Shown piece after piece: positions 22,907 through 35,083 of a stretch of 64,000 bases of DNA (the stretch's first letter is position 1; each line of letters opens with the position of its first letter). Position numbers and translations under genes: made by a program. Below the pieces are notes generated by a model that ran no database searches, was not told the origin of the DNA, and worked only from the letters and a program-made list of their open reading frames with translations. The stretch comes from Plantago major (lineage: Eukaryota; Streptophyta; Magnoliopsida; Lamiales; Plantaginaceae): NCBI GenBank assembly GCA_026545765.1, contig JAIFAC010000229.1, forward strand, positions 1-64,000, written 5' to 3'.

Positions 22907-24912
22907 ATGGCCTCCAAGAACACCTCAACACGTAAATCCTAATCTCCACCGGTATCACAAAAGCAAGCACCAGAAGTTATATTGTAAACAATCGACCGGT
23001 AGGAGTTTTAATCCCGACCATTGACTTCAAATCACGTAATGATTTTGGGTGGTGCCATGGTCGAGGAATACCTCTCTCGCCGAATAGAAACCAAACCGAC
23101 AAAAAATTGATTCTCGACATGCTTGAAAAGGCACAAATCAAGGGTTTTCTATCCGCCGCCAAGTGGAATTTCATCACTGATCTGCTGGAATTTTACAACA
23201 ACCTGTGGATTATTTCCGTATCCAAGGCACCGAAATAGTGTCTATCAAAACCTCACCCAAGGAAAGGAAATCCTTCGACTTAACAACTTTCTCAGAAGTT
23301 GTTTGAGGTTCAAAATCTTGAAAGGATTTTGAAATAAACACCAAGGATGAGGAACCTCAAGGTGTTAAAGAACTTATGTTGACGGTGTGATCTTGAAAAA
23401 TCGATACACCCACCGAAGTTCAAGCTTGTCGACATCCCAACCGTATATCCGTCAGTTCACCGATGTACCGCTTGCATTCTTCATGATGCTTTGATGGTCT
23501 ACAAGGAGGTGCCGTCGTATAAGCCAAGAACGATGGATCATGATGTTCTTGGTCAATCAACAAGACAAAGGCTCGAAAACCCTTTTAATCGGGAAAGTAC
23601 GCCTTCATGAATTCGTGAAGGCTTTCCAAATTTAAGATTGTCAAAGGACTAGCTGAGCCAAAGGCCACAGAGGTTATGGTCCAAGATATGCTACGGCCGA
23701 AAAGCTTGGCATCGAGCTCGTAGAGACGGTACGAAATAGCCAACAAAGAATTTACTCTATAAATATGAGTATACAAATTTGATGAAAAAGGTTACCGGAT
23801 CTCGTAAAGGTCCTAAGAAGTAAAAATCAAAAGATATCTCAAGAAAAGGTTCATACTAAGAAGCCTGTAACTTCAAGAAAGAAGTCCATTGCAAATCAAG
23901 ACACACCCAAAGAGGTTGTCAATTCTCGACATCTCGCAGCATTGGCCGATGAATCGATAATGGCGTATGAACTCATCAATGCCGCAAAAGAGTTATCAAC
24001 ATCGATCAAGTAGACTCAAAGAAGAGAAAGTGCTTTTAAATGTTGCGACTAATGCGTAAAGCCTTGGCCGATGAACTCATAAATGCCGCCAAGAGTGGTG
24101 AAAAGCACCAAGCCCCATCTCGCAAAAACCGCAGGAATAATGGACCAACCGCCCCCTAATGTCAAGGAAAGCTCTGACGATGAAGATGATGTACTAGTCA
24201 TCTCTCAAGTCCTAGAAAGAACAAAGAGGGCTAAGGTTATCCAAAAAGTAATCGTGATAAGGTATCTCAAGAAGAACCTACACCACAAAGTTGTCAAACT
24301 ATAGCAAAGTTGTTGGTAGCAAACACATCATCGTGGAATGTCTCTTGCAAAACTTCAAAAGCCCTCGATGAGTGGTATTTAGTGCTCGCAGATGGTCATG
24401 GAAATGCTATCTAAAAATCTGGAAGAACATTCTCGATCAATCTTCCGCCTGCATAACCACAACAACCAAAACACAACAACCACAACAGCCACAAGTGTTT
24501 GATGAAATGGTAAATGAACACCATTTCGAATTACCAGAATACAAGATGTCAAGAAAATCTCAGAATAAAGGTTCCCCAACTCAATGAGAGGGATCAAACC
24601 AGACATCTACCTGTAATGATCAACTAGGAGGCAACCGAGTTGCATACTCGTGAAAGGTGTGAAGTACCGTAAACTTCAAACAAAGAACCGGACCGGGACA
24701 AGACGACTAATGAGTAGAAAGGTCACAAGTTCCAGACCAATCAAACCAAACCGCCAGTAAATGACCCGTTTAACTCTTTACCTTGTGAAAAATTTTATAC
24801 TTATAAATCTTGTTACCTCATAAGAATTTCTTTGTTACATGTCGAAGTTAGAAACGCAAACAAGAGGAAGCCGAAGCTTTTCAGACATCAAAAAGAGGTT
24901 CCTTCAACCTCA
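22907..24912 (+). pseudogene. C post-pol gene (env-like/plant transposon protein), 3' truncated
   Basis: The start ATGGCCTCCAAGAAC at 22907 aligns with A (ATG at 48800). The fragments read a GGAMVEEYLSRRIET block, LICWNFTTT (the EFY.N region), RWIMMFLVNQQDK near 23.53 kb, a Lys-rich stretch with KPVTSRKKS, ADESIMAYELINAAKE, SSDDEDDVLVISQ, and a Gln/Pro-rich QQPQQPQVFDEMVNE (24.5 kb). The last recognisable part includes an intron-like stretch (about 24772-24838, ending TTACATG where A has TTACAG). The alignment with A stops near 24912. No signal peptide or membrane segment is convincing. Confidence 0.6.
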
Positions 24913-25455
24913 AACACAGAGCTAAACTTAGACGGATAAAAAACAGATTTTGACAACGCATTTGATATTGATTTTCATTACTAATGGTTTGTTAACTTTT
25001 GTATGATGATTTATGTTTAATTAAAATAAATTCATTATTCTAGATTTACTATCTGACAAAGATATTTTGTGAAACAGAAATATGAAAACAGTCGCAAATT
25101 ATTTTTAAAAAAATAAAATCGCTTTTTTAGCTTACATATATTTTATCCATCGCTAAAAGCGTACGAAAAAAAAAAAAATTAATGAAGCGGATATTTTACC
25201 CGCAAAAAGCGCATTATAAAAAATAAAAAAAGTTTTTAGACGATTTTATTAAACTATCCGTCGCTAAAATAGCAGATTTTTGTTTTTTTTTAAAATTAAA
25301 ACCGCTTTTATCTCGCTGCTGTTAACTGTCGCGATTTAGCGATTTATCAATCCATCCCGTCCCACTTCCCGTGGGACAACGCTTTTATCCGTCAAGAAAT
25401 TTATCGTTTTAACGACGATAAATCCGCCGCTAAAACAAATGTAGTTTTTGTAGTG
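24913..25455 (+). mobile_element. CACTA-type right end (CACTA-2), left end not found
   Basis: Ends TAGTTTTTGTAGTG at 25455, the reverse complement of a CACTACAAAAACTA terminus. The preceding 350 bp hold subterminal repeats: GCGATTTAGCGATTTATC, AACGACGATAAATCCGCCGC and ATCCGTCGCTAAAA. No matching left terminus is seen before it, so this is a truncated CACTA end joined to copia C, or an element whose left end was lost. Sequence near 24930-25020 could be a 3' coding end and UTR of the CACTA. Confidence 0.65.
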
Positions 25456-26229
25456 ATAATGCCCTGATCACCAAGTTCTGGCAACCGAGGTGTCGAGACG
25501 ACCGACTAACAAGTTTAAGGACCATGCAATGAAGTAGCAGACGAGCGCATAATAGTTCAAGCACTACCCTTTGACTAGAGCTAAACGGGGACAAACCCTA
25601 GACAAAGTCCAACAAAGCTGCGCTGCTTCGAGGTTAGTCCGCTATGTATCATTCAATGACCGTAAGATAAGCATGATTGTATGAGTTAGACTAGCTAGTC
25701 AACCATTCATATGTTGTCACCTTTTATCACTCACCACTGTCTCTTTCTCAAGGCATATAAGTGAGCTACAATGTCAACATGTATGCTTGCTCAACAAACC
25801 TTACATGTTATGAATTCTCTCACAAGGCCCCAATTACATGAGTATGATTTGTTCATATGTCTTCATTAATGCTATCAATGAACTCCCTGCTTTGGTATAA
25901 ATATCGAGGACAAAAAGCATCTACAATTCCATATGTATTACTCACTTTGAAGCAACTTTACTCTCACATTTGATAATATTTGTCGAGTACCCATACCTGT
26001 TAAATTGCATGGTCAAAATCTTGTTCGTTATAATTATCATGCAAGTCTAATACGAGACGTATGAACGCACCCACGAGGTCACACTCCAAAAAATTCCTCC
26101 TACAAAATACAGACACAACACTAAGAAGCCCACGCTGCTCAAGACACTGGGAACAACCCAAGATAAATGTACAAACACTCCAAACAAACTTGTTAATCCA
26201 ACCCCACGAGGGCAACACCAAGAAGAGCA
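25456..26229. other. No recognised gene; LTR-like promoter sequence
   Basis: AT-rich. It contains TGGTATAAATATCGAGGAC at about 25892, a well-formed TATA box with a run of CT/CA-rich leader behind it, as in plant LTRs. No coding similarity on either strand; the ORFs at 26000-26265 are low-complexity shadows. Confidence 0.3.
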
Positions 26230-27060
26230 AGGATCCCTCTTCTCAAGCTCCCCGAAGCCTATCAAGTGAGTCTTGAGACTCTCACCAAGCTCCGGAGACT
26301 ACTCGAGCTTTGGGAGATCACCCGAGCCCTCACCAAGTTCTCAAGAGACTACTTTAGCTCAAGGACTACTCCTTAGCTCGCATCAAGCCTTGGGACTACT
26401 TCTTAGCTCTCATCAAACCTCAAGAGACTACTCTTTAGCTCCAAGGGACTACTCGCTATCATCAAACTCAAGAGAATACTCTTTAGCTCTGGGGACTATT
26501 TTCCACCACTACAAGCTCTCAAGAGACTACTCCCTAGCTCCTACCAAGCTACCAGAAGCTACCTCAAGATCCTAGCAAACCTCATGAAGCTACTCCAAGA
26601 TCTCTAAAGCTCTTCTCCAATTCTCCTAGAGCTCTTCTAAAGCTCTCAGAAGCAAATCTCGAGCTCCCACCAAGCTCCAAGAGACTACTCCAAGCTCTGG
26701 GAGACTACTCGAGTAAACCCAAGCCTTCGGCCATACTCCAAGGCTTATAGAGCTCTTTCAAATCTCTTTAGAGGCTATACTCCAAGGCTTCTAAAGCTCC
26801 TTCCAAGTTCTCCAAGCCATCCACCAAGGCTTCCAAGGCTCCTTACATAGTCTTTTGAAGTCATCTTCGAAAGATTCTAAAGCTCCTTCCAAGCCCTCCA
26901 GAAGCCATCCACCAAAGCTTCCAGGGCTCCTTCCAAGCTCCTCAAAATCAACCTTTAAAGGTTTCTAGATCTCCTTCCGAGATCTTCATAAGCAACCTTT
27001 CAAGGCTTCTAGTTCTTCCAAGCTTTTCGTAATCGCTTCTAGGCTCCTTTCAAAAGATCA
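26230..27060 (+). repeat. Degenerate tandem repeat array (CTCCAAG/GAGACTACTC type)
   Basis: About 830 bp built from imperfect units around (C)AAGCTC(C/T)(A/G)(G/A)GAGACTACTC, drifting in the second half to CAAGGCTTC(C/T)AAAGCTCCTTCCAAG. The unit is roughly 25-40 bp and variable. Purine/pyrimidine bias is strong. ORFs here (26273-26575) only translate the repeat. Not recognised as a named satellite. Confidence 0.75.
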
Positions 27061-27700
27061 TTCATATGGAAAAATCTAACATCTCAACGTGAAGTAAAAA
27101 ATTTCAATGTCTCCAACGTACAACCCTCCTAAATACCGATCCCAACGTATCAATACTATACAAGAAAGGGAGAGGTCGATATCAAATATGATTTACTTGC
27201 ATTCAACTATATTTGTTTGCAAAAATAAAATGTTACATCAACAACAATATCAAAATGCAGAATGATGGTCATATATCTCCATCTTCGCTATACGTAAGAA
27301 ATTGCAGACATCAAGTTTTCTTCTATGATACCAAAACAATCCAAATAGTATAAATTTGTATCCTACATTCCAAAGATAAATCAAGGACCATGCAAATTAC
27401 ATACTAATCCAAACCCAAGCAAAGAAACAGGATCTACGGATCGATTCAATATATTACAAGAAAATACAAAAGTACTACCACATTTAAATTATGCGAGACT
27501 AATAAATACAAATTCCATTAAAAGGTAAGATCACGACGATCGTCCAAGTGTTCTCGCACTATGGTTCAGATTTTATTCCAAAACAACTTCTCGCAACTAG
27601 TAGCTAATGAAGGTGAAATTGTGAAAACAAAACGAATGAAGAAAATTCTTTTATACTTAACACGTGCATCAGACACCTTCCAGATCCGCCCGACACAACT
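27061..27700. other. No gene recognised
   Basis: AT-rich single-copy-looking sequence without coding signal on either strand. Confidence 0.5.
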
Positions 27701-27736
27701 CCACAAACCGCAGTGAATCGCCTCGCCTCCGCCTGC

Positions 27737-27964
27737 TCAATCTTTGCCGCCCATTGAATTCGTCAACTCAAAGACCTCCTTAGATCGGAGAGCCTCTAGT
27801 GCTTCTTGCTTAGATCTTCGCCTCCGGCCTTCTTTGCTCACACCGAGCTCCTCATCGGATAAAACAATTTCGATCACTTCCACGCCATGCCTTTCCTTTC
27901 TCAAATCACCTTCACCACGCATTATCACCCACGAGCCATCTTCCAAGTTCCAATAATCTACCAC
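27737..27964 (-). CDS. Hypothetical 75-residue ORF, unrecognised
   Basis: A GC-richer island in AT-rich surroundings. The minus strand encodes a charged protein starting VDYWNLEDGSWVIMRGEGDL, with an acidic patch (VIEIVLSDEEL) and a basic patch (GRRRRSKQEALEALRSKEVF). No stop is seen upstream close to the ATG, so it may be an exon rather than a whole gene. It could be a retroelement gag start or a captured exon. Codon sense is plausible, but length and lack of family recognition keep confidence low. Confidence 0.25.
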   Translation of the reverse strand: MVDYWNLEDGSWVIMRGEGDLRKERHGVEVIEIVLSDEELGVSKEGRRRRSKQEALEALRSKEVFELTNSMGGKD

Positions 27965-28089
27965 CTACAATCGCCTCCTACTATGCAAGCTTGGAAATAT
28001 ATAAGATCTCGATATGTAGCTCAAGGAAACAACAAAACTCAAGACAATTTTGGAGTTGAATTTAATGTTGGCAAGCTGTCGAACAAATG

Positions 28090-29450
28090 ACGCAAGAGCG
28101 AATGTTTAGGTCGAAATGGTGTTTTTCTTCTCCACTCATGCTCATGGACTTGCCGCAGACGCTAATTGGGCCGACTCAAGCACATTTACCTTTACGATAT
28201 GTAAATCCAAAATATTGAAATGTACTTCAATTATTTACGGAGCTCTCACTTAAAAGAGCACATATTTTCTCGGAACTCTCACGACAAGAGTCCATCATCG
28301 ACATAATTTGTGTCAGAATTATTCAAAATATGGTCCATGTTATCAAAATTATTGACTATTTTATTTAGTCAAAATTATGGCCTTACGAGGACCAATCGAC
28401 TTGGTGAATATATCGATTAAGGACAAATATTCGACGCGATCCGATCACTATCATTATCTACTCGCAAATGAGAAACTCACCCAGGAGTGGGGACAAACCA
28501 GACAGTAAATTTTTGTATCCTAGTCCACCAACTTAGTCCAAATATTATTTCATATGGCCTCATTTATGGACCATTAATCGCCATCAAGCCCAATCCACGA
28601 AGTTTCACACTCAACAACTTGACCGCCTAGTCCATCTCACATTGACGGGTCAAGGTTTATCTCTCATTGACTACCAAGCCAAGCTGCCTCCTTAGTAGTC
28701 CTCAAGAAGCTATGGCACCCCACCAACCCATTTAGAGCTAACTCTTGCGCTGTCCTAGAGAATCCAAGGTACACGACTTCCTCATGGAACCAACCAAACG
28801 GGTAGGTTACCATCCCACCTAACTCAGGCAACAATAGAGCTACTCAATCGATCCTTCATTAGGAAGCTAGTTTCGCTAACAAGCCAAACTACCCACGACT
28901 CCAACTAACCAAGACGCGATCCAACCCACTTGAGACTCCAATTGCCTCACCCGATACGGGAGGAAGGTCTCCAACGTTAGTCGAAGCTATATAGAGGTAT
29001 GTGAGCAACAAAGAGACCATCGATACTAACCGAACAAACCCTAGCTATCTTTCCGACGCCCATCACTTTCAAGCACTATGATCATCATCATCCACCATCG
29101 CCATCATCGTCAATTATCGCCCATCATCATCATCCACCATCACCTATCGTCATCCACCATCGCCCATCATCACCACCACCATTCATCACCAACCGACGAC
29201 TACCAAACTAGCTCCACTCAACAAGGTCACTTAGCCACCACGCTTTCGGCCCATACTTTTCCGAACCGAGTCAACCACAAGGATAAGTCGACTCATCATC
29301 CTTCTTCTATCTCCTTCAATTCATACATCTTCTTCCAGCCATCGACTTGAAAGGCCGGAGTCCTTCTTCGGTACGGCACCACACCAAAGGTCACCTTGGA
29401 ACCTCACATCTCTAGGTTTGCTTCATACATGCGTGTCACGGTGCCCCCCA
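28090..29450. other. No recognised gene; LTR-like region with CAT-rich microsatellite
   Basis: Contains AGCTATATAGAGG near 28987 (TATA-like), a transcript-leader-like stretch, and at 29078-29195 an imperfect (CATCATCAC)n microsatellite. The latter translates as poly-His-like ORFs that I do not accept as genes. The end near 29430-29450 (GTGTCACGGTGCCCCCCACC) could be an LTR boundary, but no partner was found. Confidence 0.35.
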
Positions 29451-31195
29451 CCCAATTCATTAACCTAATTCATTGTAGATTTTGAAGGCCTACATATACC
29501 GTATTTCAAATCTCTTTCTTAGATTTTTCAAGTCAAGACCGATAATTGATATCCTAATATTTTTAAGGTACCACTTCATTTCATATAGCCATCTATTATA
29601 GTTCAAATATCTATGCCTTTTATGACATACATTTCTCTTCGAGTACTAATCGCCTTACCTTGCCATTTTCAGATCAGACGATTACCGGAACCGTATTTCA
29701 CCGAGGTGAATGAATCATTAGTACAATAGGCAAGATATCTCAATGTACAACACATGTCATTCTATAATCGATATGTAACTCAGACGCCTCAAAATAGGTC
29801 ATAGCGGATAACATTCAAATCATAAAATTTCATGTTCGAACATATCTTGATATAGTAACATGAAGTCGAGAGTCAATCTTTATCAAGTTTGAACTTTCAA
29901 ATATATGGGATCAATTACCAACGAATTTATTTTACCACCTATATATTCATGCTCTTCCTCCCTAAGTCGGAAAAATTAGGGCTCATGATTATATAATGCC
30001 CAACTTTGAATTTTGATGTATGTTTCACGCATTAGTTCTCTACGGAGAACAATATTGTAGGGAGTCAATATATTTGCACAGTTGGATTCTTCTTGTGCTG
30101 AAAATAAAATTTGCCCTCGAATTGGAGATCATATTTGTGGGTTCTCGTCCACTTATATTGTATTCATTGTCAACTTTAAAAGTGTGACTTTTGCTCATTT
30201 CAAGATCTCCATTTTCATGCTTAATCTCAATGTTTTGTCTTGCCATAATAATAATTACAACACGAGATAGCTTTCAACACATAATCATATGGAAACTTTA
30301 GGTTTCACAACAACGGTTAAGTTATAACCGGATGGCCTAATTTGTCACATCAAATTTGCATATGTCAATATACGTATATATATTATCACTTTTGACATGT
30401 ATACAAAAGTATTTTTTTTAACTGGCCAGAATGATGTGACGAAAAGACATAAATCTTTATCCTTTTCTATTTGGCAAGACTTATAAGTACTCATTCAATG
30501 AGTAAGTCTAATATGTGCTCTTCCAGGGCACAAAGTTTGCTTGTAAACATGCATTATAATATGCTTGTTGAACATATTGTTTATAATATGTATACTTGTC
30601 ACGAGTAATAGTTATATGCGTACACAAATTTTCATTTCTGTTTTTAGAAGTCTTTGTTGTGTGAATTGTTACACCTACTTAGCCCAACACTCCATTCGGA
30701 GAGTATAAAGGACATGTCATATTTCCACTCAAACGCTCGCTCGGACAATAGAATTTAGCATATTATATAAAATCATTTTGAGAATAAAATGTTCAATTCT
30801 CATTCTCCCAACTTCAAGTTGGTGAGGTATACTTGATCACTCATATATTTCTCTCAACTTGAGGTTGGTGAGTTTTATTTTATGCTTGCTTCTGGTGAAG
30901 CTTTGATACATGTATAAACAAGCAAAATGTTCACATTCACTTCATGGAATGAGAAGAATCAGTTTTTAGAATTTGATTATGATCTTATGGGAACCCATGA
31001 TGTTGCAATTAAAGTTTTAAAACTTTAATATTTATCAACCACCTCTTCTGGTGTGACCATAGATGCACTTGAGTATAGATCAAATAATGGTGGTTCATTT
31101 CCAATATACCAAATTGCCATTAGCTCATTTTGCAACCTTATAAATTTTTTCAAGTATCTCCAATCACTTTTGGGAAAGGAGAAATATAAATTGTA
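29451..31195. other. No recognised gene; AT-rich
   Basis: No coding sense on either strand. A short duplicated motif, CCAACTTCAAGTTGGTGAGG (30808) and CAACTTGAGGTTGGTGAG (30854), forms small dyads about 45 bp apart. Probably old repeat debris. Confidence 0.4.
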
Positions 31196-31446
31196 CTCCT
31201 CCGCTCTTTTTTAAAGGTTTACTTTTTACCATTTCGGAAATTTTTTTAAAGTTTAACATTTCCTTTTTTGGAAACCCACTATCTCCAATTATTAATTTTT
31301 TATCACTCTCTTTCCTACTTTATCAATTCTCTCTCTTACTTTTCTATTCTCTTTCTTACTTTCTACCCTCTATTTACTATTTTATTCCATATTTCTTAAA
31401 ATTCACAAAAAACCAAAAAAGTAAACATTGTAAAAGGACGGGGGAG
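31196..31446. mobile_element. Stowaway-type MITE (Tc1/mariner)
   Basis: 251 bp flanked by TA on both sides (31194-31195 and 31447-31448). The left end is CTCCTCCGCTCTTTTTTAAA; the right end reads inward CTCCCCCGTCCTTTTACAAT. Both continue into GTTTACTTTTT, so the terminal inverted repeat extends over about 35 bp with mismatches. CTCC(C/T)(C/T)CG plus TA duplication is the Stowaway hallmark. No ORF, as expected for a non-autonomous element. Confidence 0.88.
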
Positions 31447-31448
31447 TA

Positions 31449-34400
31449 TATGTTATTCATTGTACAAGATGAGAACTTTTACAAATAAACTGAACTTTTA
31501 GTTCATCATCATGTAAAATATGTATGAACAACAATAGTTGCACTCATAGTACTATGGTCTACGAGACCAAATATTCCTGTGAGCTAGGGGTATATCTTTA
31601 CCACATACATATCAAATTTATAATGGCCTTCAAGATCCATGCTATTTAGTATGCACGTGATTGCTACTCGAGCAATAATAAGAGATCGTGGCTTTTATGA
31701 GAATGACTTTAAGTCCACTTGCACACATATGATTCCAACTTCAAAGATGGGCAAGTTATAAAGATTAATACTACCAACTTCAGGTTGGAAGTTATCACTT
31801 TCTTTGTATCACCATCAATAAAAAATTTATTAAATTTCTTATTATGGGTGTGCATTCCATCTTTAGCTAGTAATCAAAACTAGAATACTTGATCCACATG
31901 TTAATGAATTTATCATGGTCCATGATATGTCCGCTCATAACATATATTTTAACAACCATCAATTATTGTACCACTTTCGTGGTTCTATTATAAAATATAA
32001 GATCAGCAGATCTTTGATGGTAAGGTATTCAACCTTTTTAGCTTTCATTGATGATGGTGAAGAAATATATTGCTTAAGTCTTATCTTGGTTTTATACTTG
32101 TATCACATATTCACTTCACGGAATATGGTAAATTGTGTTTCACATTATCACCACTCAAAAAGTTCTTCAAGCACATAAGTGCGAATATGATTCACCACTA
32201 ACAAGAAAATTAAAGTTGTTAGATAATCAGATAATGAGAAAAATAATTCAATAATATGAATAAACAAGATAAATTAAATTTATCTTGACCGAGCAATCCT
32301 CTTATAAATTGAGTAACACATATGGTATCATCTTGGAGAAACTCCTTGAAATCTTATGTTTGGTATAATGCACAACTAAGTAATTATTATGAATGAAGTA
32401 GAGCAACTTTGCAAGTAAGTAATGTAAGTGCCTCAACTATACAAATTGAGAGAGAGAGAAGGCCTGATTTTTTAAAAATACGAACTATGAAAAATATGAC
32501 TCGCTTAGTTCGTGAGCTTGTAAATTGATGAACTTGAGTTATGAAAATTTAAACGTTATTAGACGCTTATGCCACAAAAGACTTGGCATGAAAATCTTGA
32601 TTCTAAATCGTGAACTAGTAAAATAATGCAGCGGAACTTGAAAATCATAAAAGTTAGAGTACACAGTTTATAAATCATGAAACTAAAATGGTAAAGACGC
32701 CTGTAAAGATAATCGCCCGCACGCCCACTAAAAAACTCACCAAATACCTAAATTGATATTTTAGAAAGGGTCACCGTGACCATCGACTACAAGCTCCATG
32801 CACGTGCTGTGACCTAAAGTTCTATCTTCATGTCTTTTAAATCTTTTAGTCTTGCTTAATGCAATGTAACCTAAAACCTGACTTGACCTGACACTTAACA
32901 CTTGAACATGTTCTTCTTGAAAACTCTTAACTTGAACTTGAAAGATTTCTCTTTAAATGTATTTAAACATAACATGATCAAGGAAGCTTCTTGGCATCGA
33001 GGTTCCTATCCTGCCCATGGTGGCTATCCGCCGCCTTTCACTTTCGTGGCCTTACCTTGAATAAATAAAACCGACGGCCAAGACCTTGGTCCCTATCCGC
33101 TGAATATGAACTAATAATTGCATAAATACCGTGATACTCCCATACGAGCCCCTTTACTTAAACATGAACTTTAACTTGAAAGCTTTTCCTTACTTTAAAC
33201 TTATTAAAATGAATGCATGATCTTAGACTCTAACTCATAAATTAATGAACTATTATGTGCGAAGAACATTATATAGCAGTAGGCAAAGATATGCAATACA
33301 GTTCCCAACACTAACAATTTACATGTAACTGGGGAGAACTAACCCAAATAAACATGGACTATGATAGCATATATTGGTAACATGTACAAAGATGACTGTA
33401 TATTATATATGAGGCAACCCAAAATAAAACAATCACCCCAAATCAACTAGAGATCAGCGAATGACAATCAATAAAGATGAAAGGTTAATTAGATGCAGTA
33501 CATCCTTAATATCACCTTTCTCATATATTTTAACACCAGCATACATCATGGAGATAACAAAGTAAATTTCTCTTTGGAGGACTTGCTTCTATAGAATAAA
33601 AACAATTGAAGCAAAACAACTTAACCAAAGCAGAGGAGTCGACCAAGCAATTACTAACTAGTATGTATAGTTGCGTTTACATGGATCAAAGCAGACTGGA
33701 GCATATGACCGTGACACTGGACCGAAGCACTTGCATACTAATCTCCTTCATATGAACACATAGAAACAAAAACTAATCACATCATCATACTTTAACATAT
33801 AATACATAAACGTGTATGAACTTTAGGGAAACTTGCATACACTATAACTTATAACTCTAATAATCAACACATAAACGTGAATGCAAGTCCTAGGGGAACT
33901 TGCCTTGAGAGAAAAAATACGAAAGGAGTTGAAAACGAAGTGGAAATCAGCTCTTTGTTAGACAACAGATTCTGAATTACTGGAATATCAACAAAGCAAT
34001 CCGTCCGGTGAAAGTATAGACAGGTTTGTTATGAATCCGATCTCCAAAAATAAGCTCGATCCAACGGTTAACGAACCAAGAATCAAGTTTAGAAGTTGGC
34101 TTCGCCTGGCAGAAAATCTACGCCATGAAAACAAAGTTTTACTCGTGTTTTCTTTTGAAAATTCCTAAGTTTTTTGGGAGACTAGGTTTTGACAATGGCT
34201 AAAAGATGGGCCACAAAGAATATTGGCTTAACTTTAAGGAAAACAGTTTTAATAAAGATAACGCTTACTTAACTCCGCTTAATGTACGGTTCGTTCTGAA
34301 ACGTCTAAATTCGAAATACGAATTTTTGGGCTGTTAGAGAGAGAGAGAGAGAGAGTATGTGTTGATCATCAGTCGTATTCTTCTCAAGTCACGGTCTTCG

Positions 34401-34478
34401 GTCACCATGAACGAACAGATTCAGTTTACACTCTAATAATGATCTTTTCGAATGGAGGCTCATTTGGTTGAGCACTAT
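31449..34478. other. No recognised gene; AT-rich repeat debris
   Basis: Nothing coding. Features seen: a near-duplicate of about 45 bp (ACATAAACGTG(T/A)ATG with CTTAGGGAAACTTGC or CTAGGGGAACTTGC at about 33800 and 33868), a (GA)n run at 34335-34358, and CT-rich stretches. Parts could be the interior of the copia element whose LTR is at 34492-34753, but no gag or pol motif is readable. Confidence 0.45.
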
Positions 34479-34491
34479 CATGCTGATAACG

Positions 34492-34753
34492 TGTTAAAAG
34501 AAAATACAAAATAGTGTTGTAGGAGACTAAGAGTAGAAGAAACAAAAGAGAATGGAATGAAGAGAATGTAGTGTTCATTCTAGTAACTCAAAGTGAGAGT
34601 ACATGATGGATATTTATACAAGTAGAAATATATCTCAAGAGTCTAGAAGTATACTCTTGTACATTCATATCTCTTCATCCACTAACTAGTGTACATTCAT
34701 CTATTCATCCACAAATGCATTCTTCTCATCCACTAACTCCATCCACTAACTCA
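34492..34753 (-). repeat. Short copia-type LTR with adjacent primer site
   Basis: On the minus strand it starts TGAGTTAGTGGATGGAG, carries TTGTATAAATATCC (34611, TATA box), and ends CTTTTAACA. It is followed by CGTTATCAGCATGATAG (34490-34474). (CG)TTATCAGCA(C/T)G is the usual half-tRNA-Met primer site after many plant copia LTRs. About 262 bp. The matching 3' LTR was not found to the left, so the element is truncated or unrecognisably decayed. The 5' half contains direct repeats of GTTAGTGGATG. Confidence 0.6.
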
Positions 34754-35083
34754 TAGTGCATCTTCCTTCTCCTTTTCGTTCCTTTCTTTGCTCGACTTCG
34801 ACAACTGGGCTCTGCTGCCAGGTCCAGTGGTTCCCTCATGGTCAGACCTATATATGTCCCTCCCTATTTCTCCAATTGGCGGAATGGTCAGGCCTGTAAT
34901 TCCTGATCTTCGCTTTTGTTCTTCAACATCGGGTTTCGTATTTAGATCCATGAGGTGCGAGATCCATGAGGTGAAAGATCGGGTTTCAGCACGAAGTGCA
35001 AGATCCGTGGAGAAGATGAGTCGCCATGTGTCTTGTCGCTTCTGAGTGTAACGACCGCCACTAATGGGCCGAGACCTGCCCAT
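34751..35083 (-). CDS. 110-residue ORF, unrecognised (possibly LTR sequence)
   Basis: The ORF runs from ATGGGCAGGTCTCGGCC and is Arg/Ser/Gly-rich (SRPISGGRYTQKRQDTW; LTIPPIGEIGRDIYRS). It overlaps a TATA-like GACATATATAGG (about 34851) and a duplicated CTCATGGATCT(C/A) motif. This looks more like the promoter part of an LTR than a protein gene. No family recognised. Confidence 0.15.
   Translation of the reverse strand: MGRSRPISGGRYTQKRQDTWRLIFSTDLALRAETRSFTSWISHLMDLNTKPDVEEQKRRSGITGLTIPPIGEIGRDIYRSDHEGTTGPGSRAQLSKSSKERNEKEKEDAL

Noticed and set aside
22647..23024. 125-codon ORF read as a separate small gene upstream of the post-pol gene
   Set aside because: It runs through the internal TATA motif and leader. 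The equivalent ORF in A (49064-48747) is not conserved in sequence beyond what the DNA alignment requires, so it is probably untranslated leader.
26273..26575. 100-codon Ser/Tyr repeat protein
   Set aside because: Translation of the degenerate tandem array; the frame is not kept across the array.
29078..29350. His-rich 90-codon ORF
   Set aside because: It is only the translation of a CAT/CAC microsatellite.
34492..34753. Complete small copia element ending at this LTR
   Set aside because: No second LTR and no gag or pol motif could be found in 29.5-34.5 kb, so only the single LTR and primer site are claimed.
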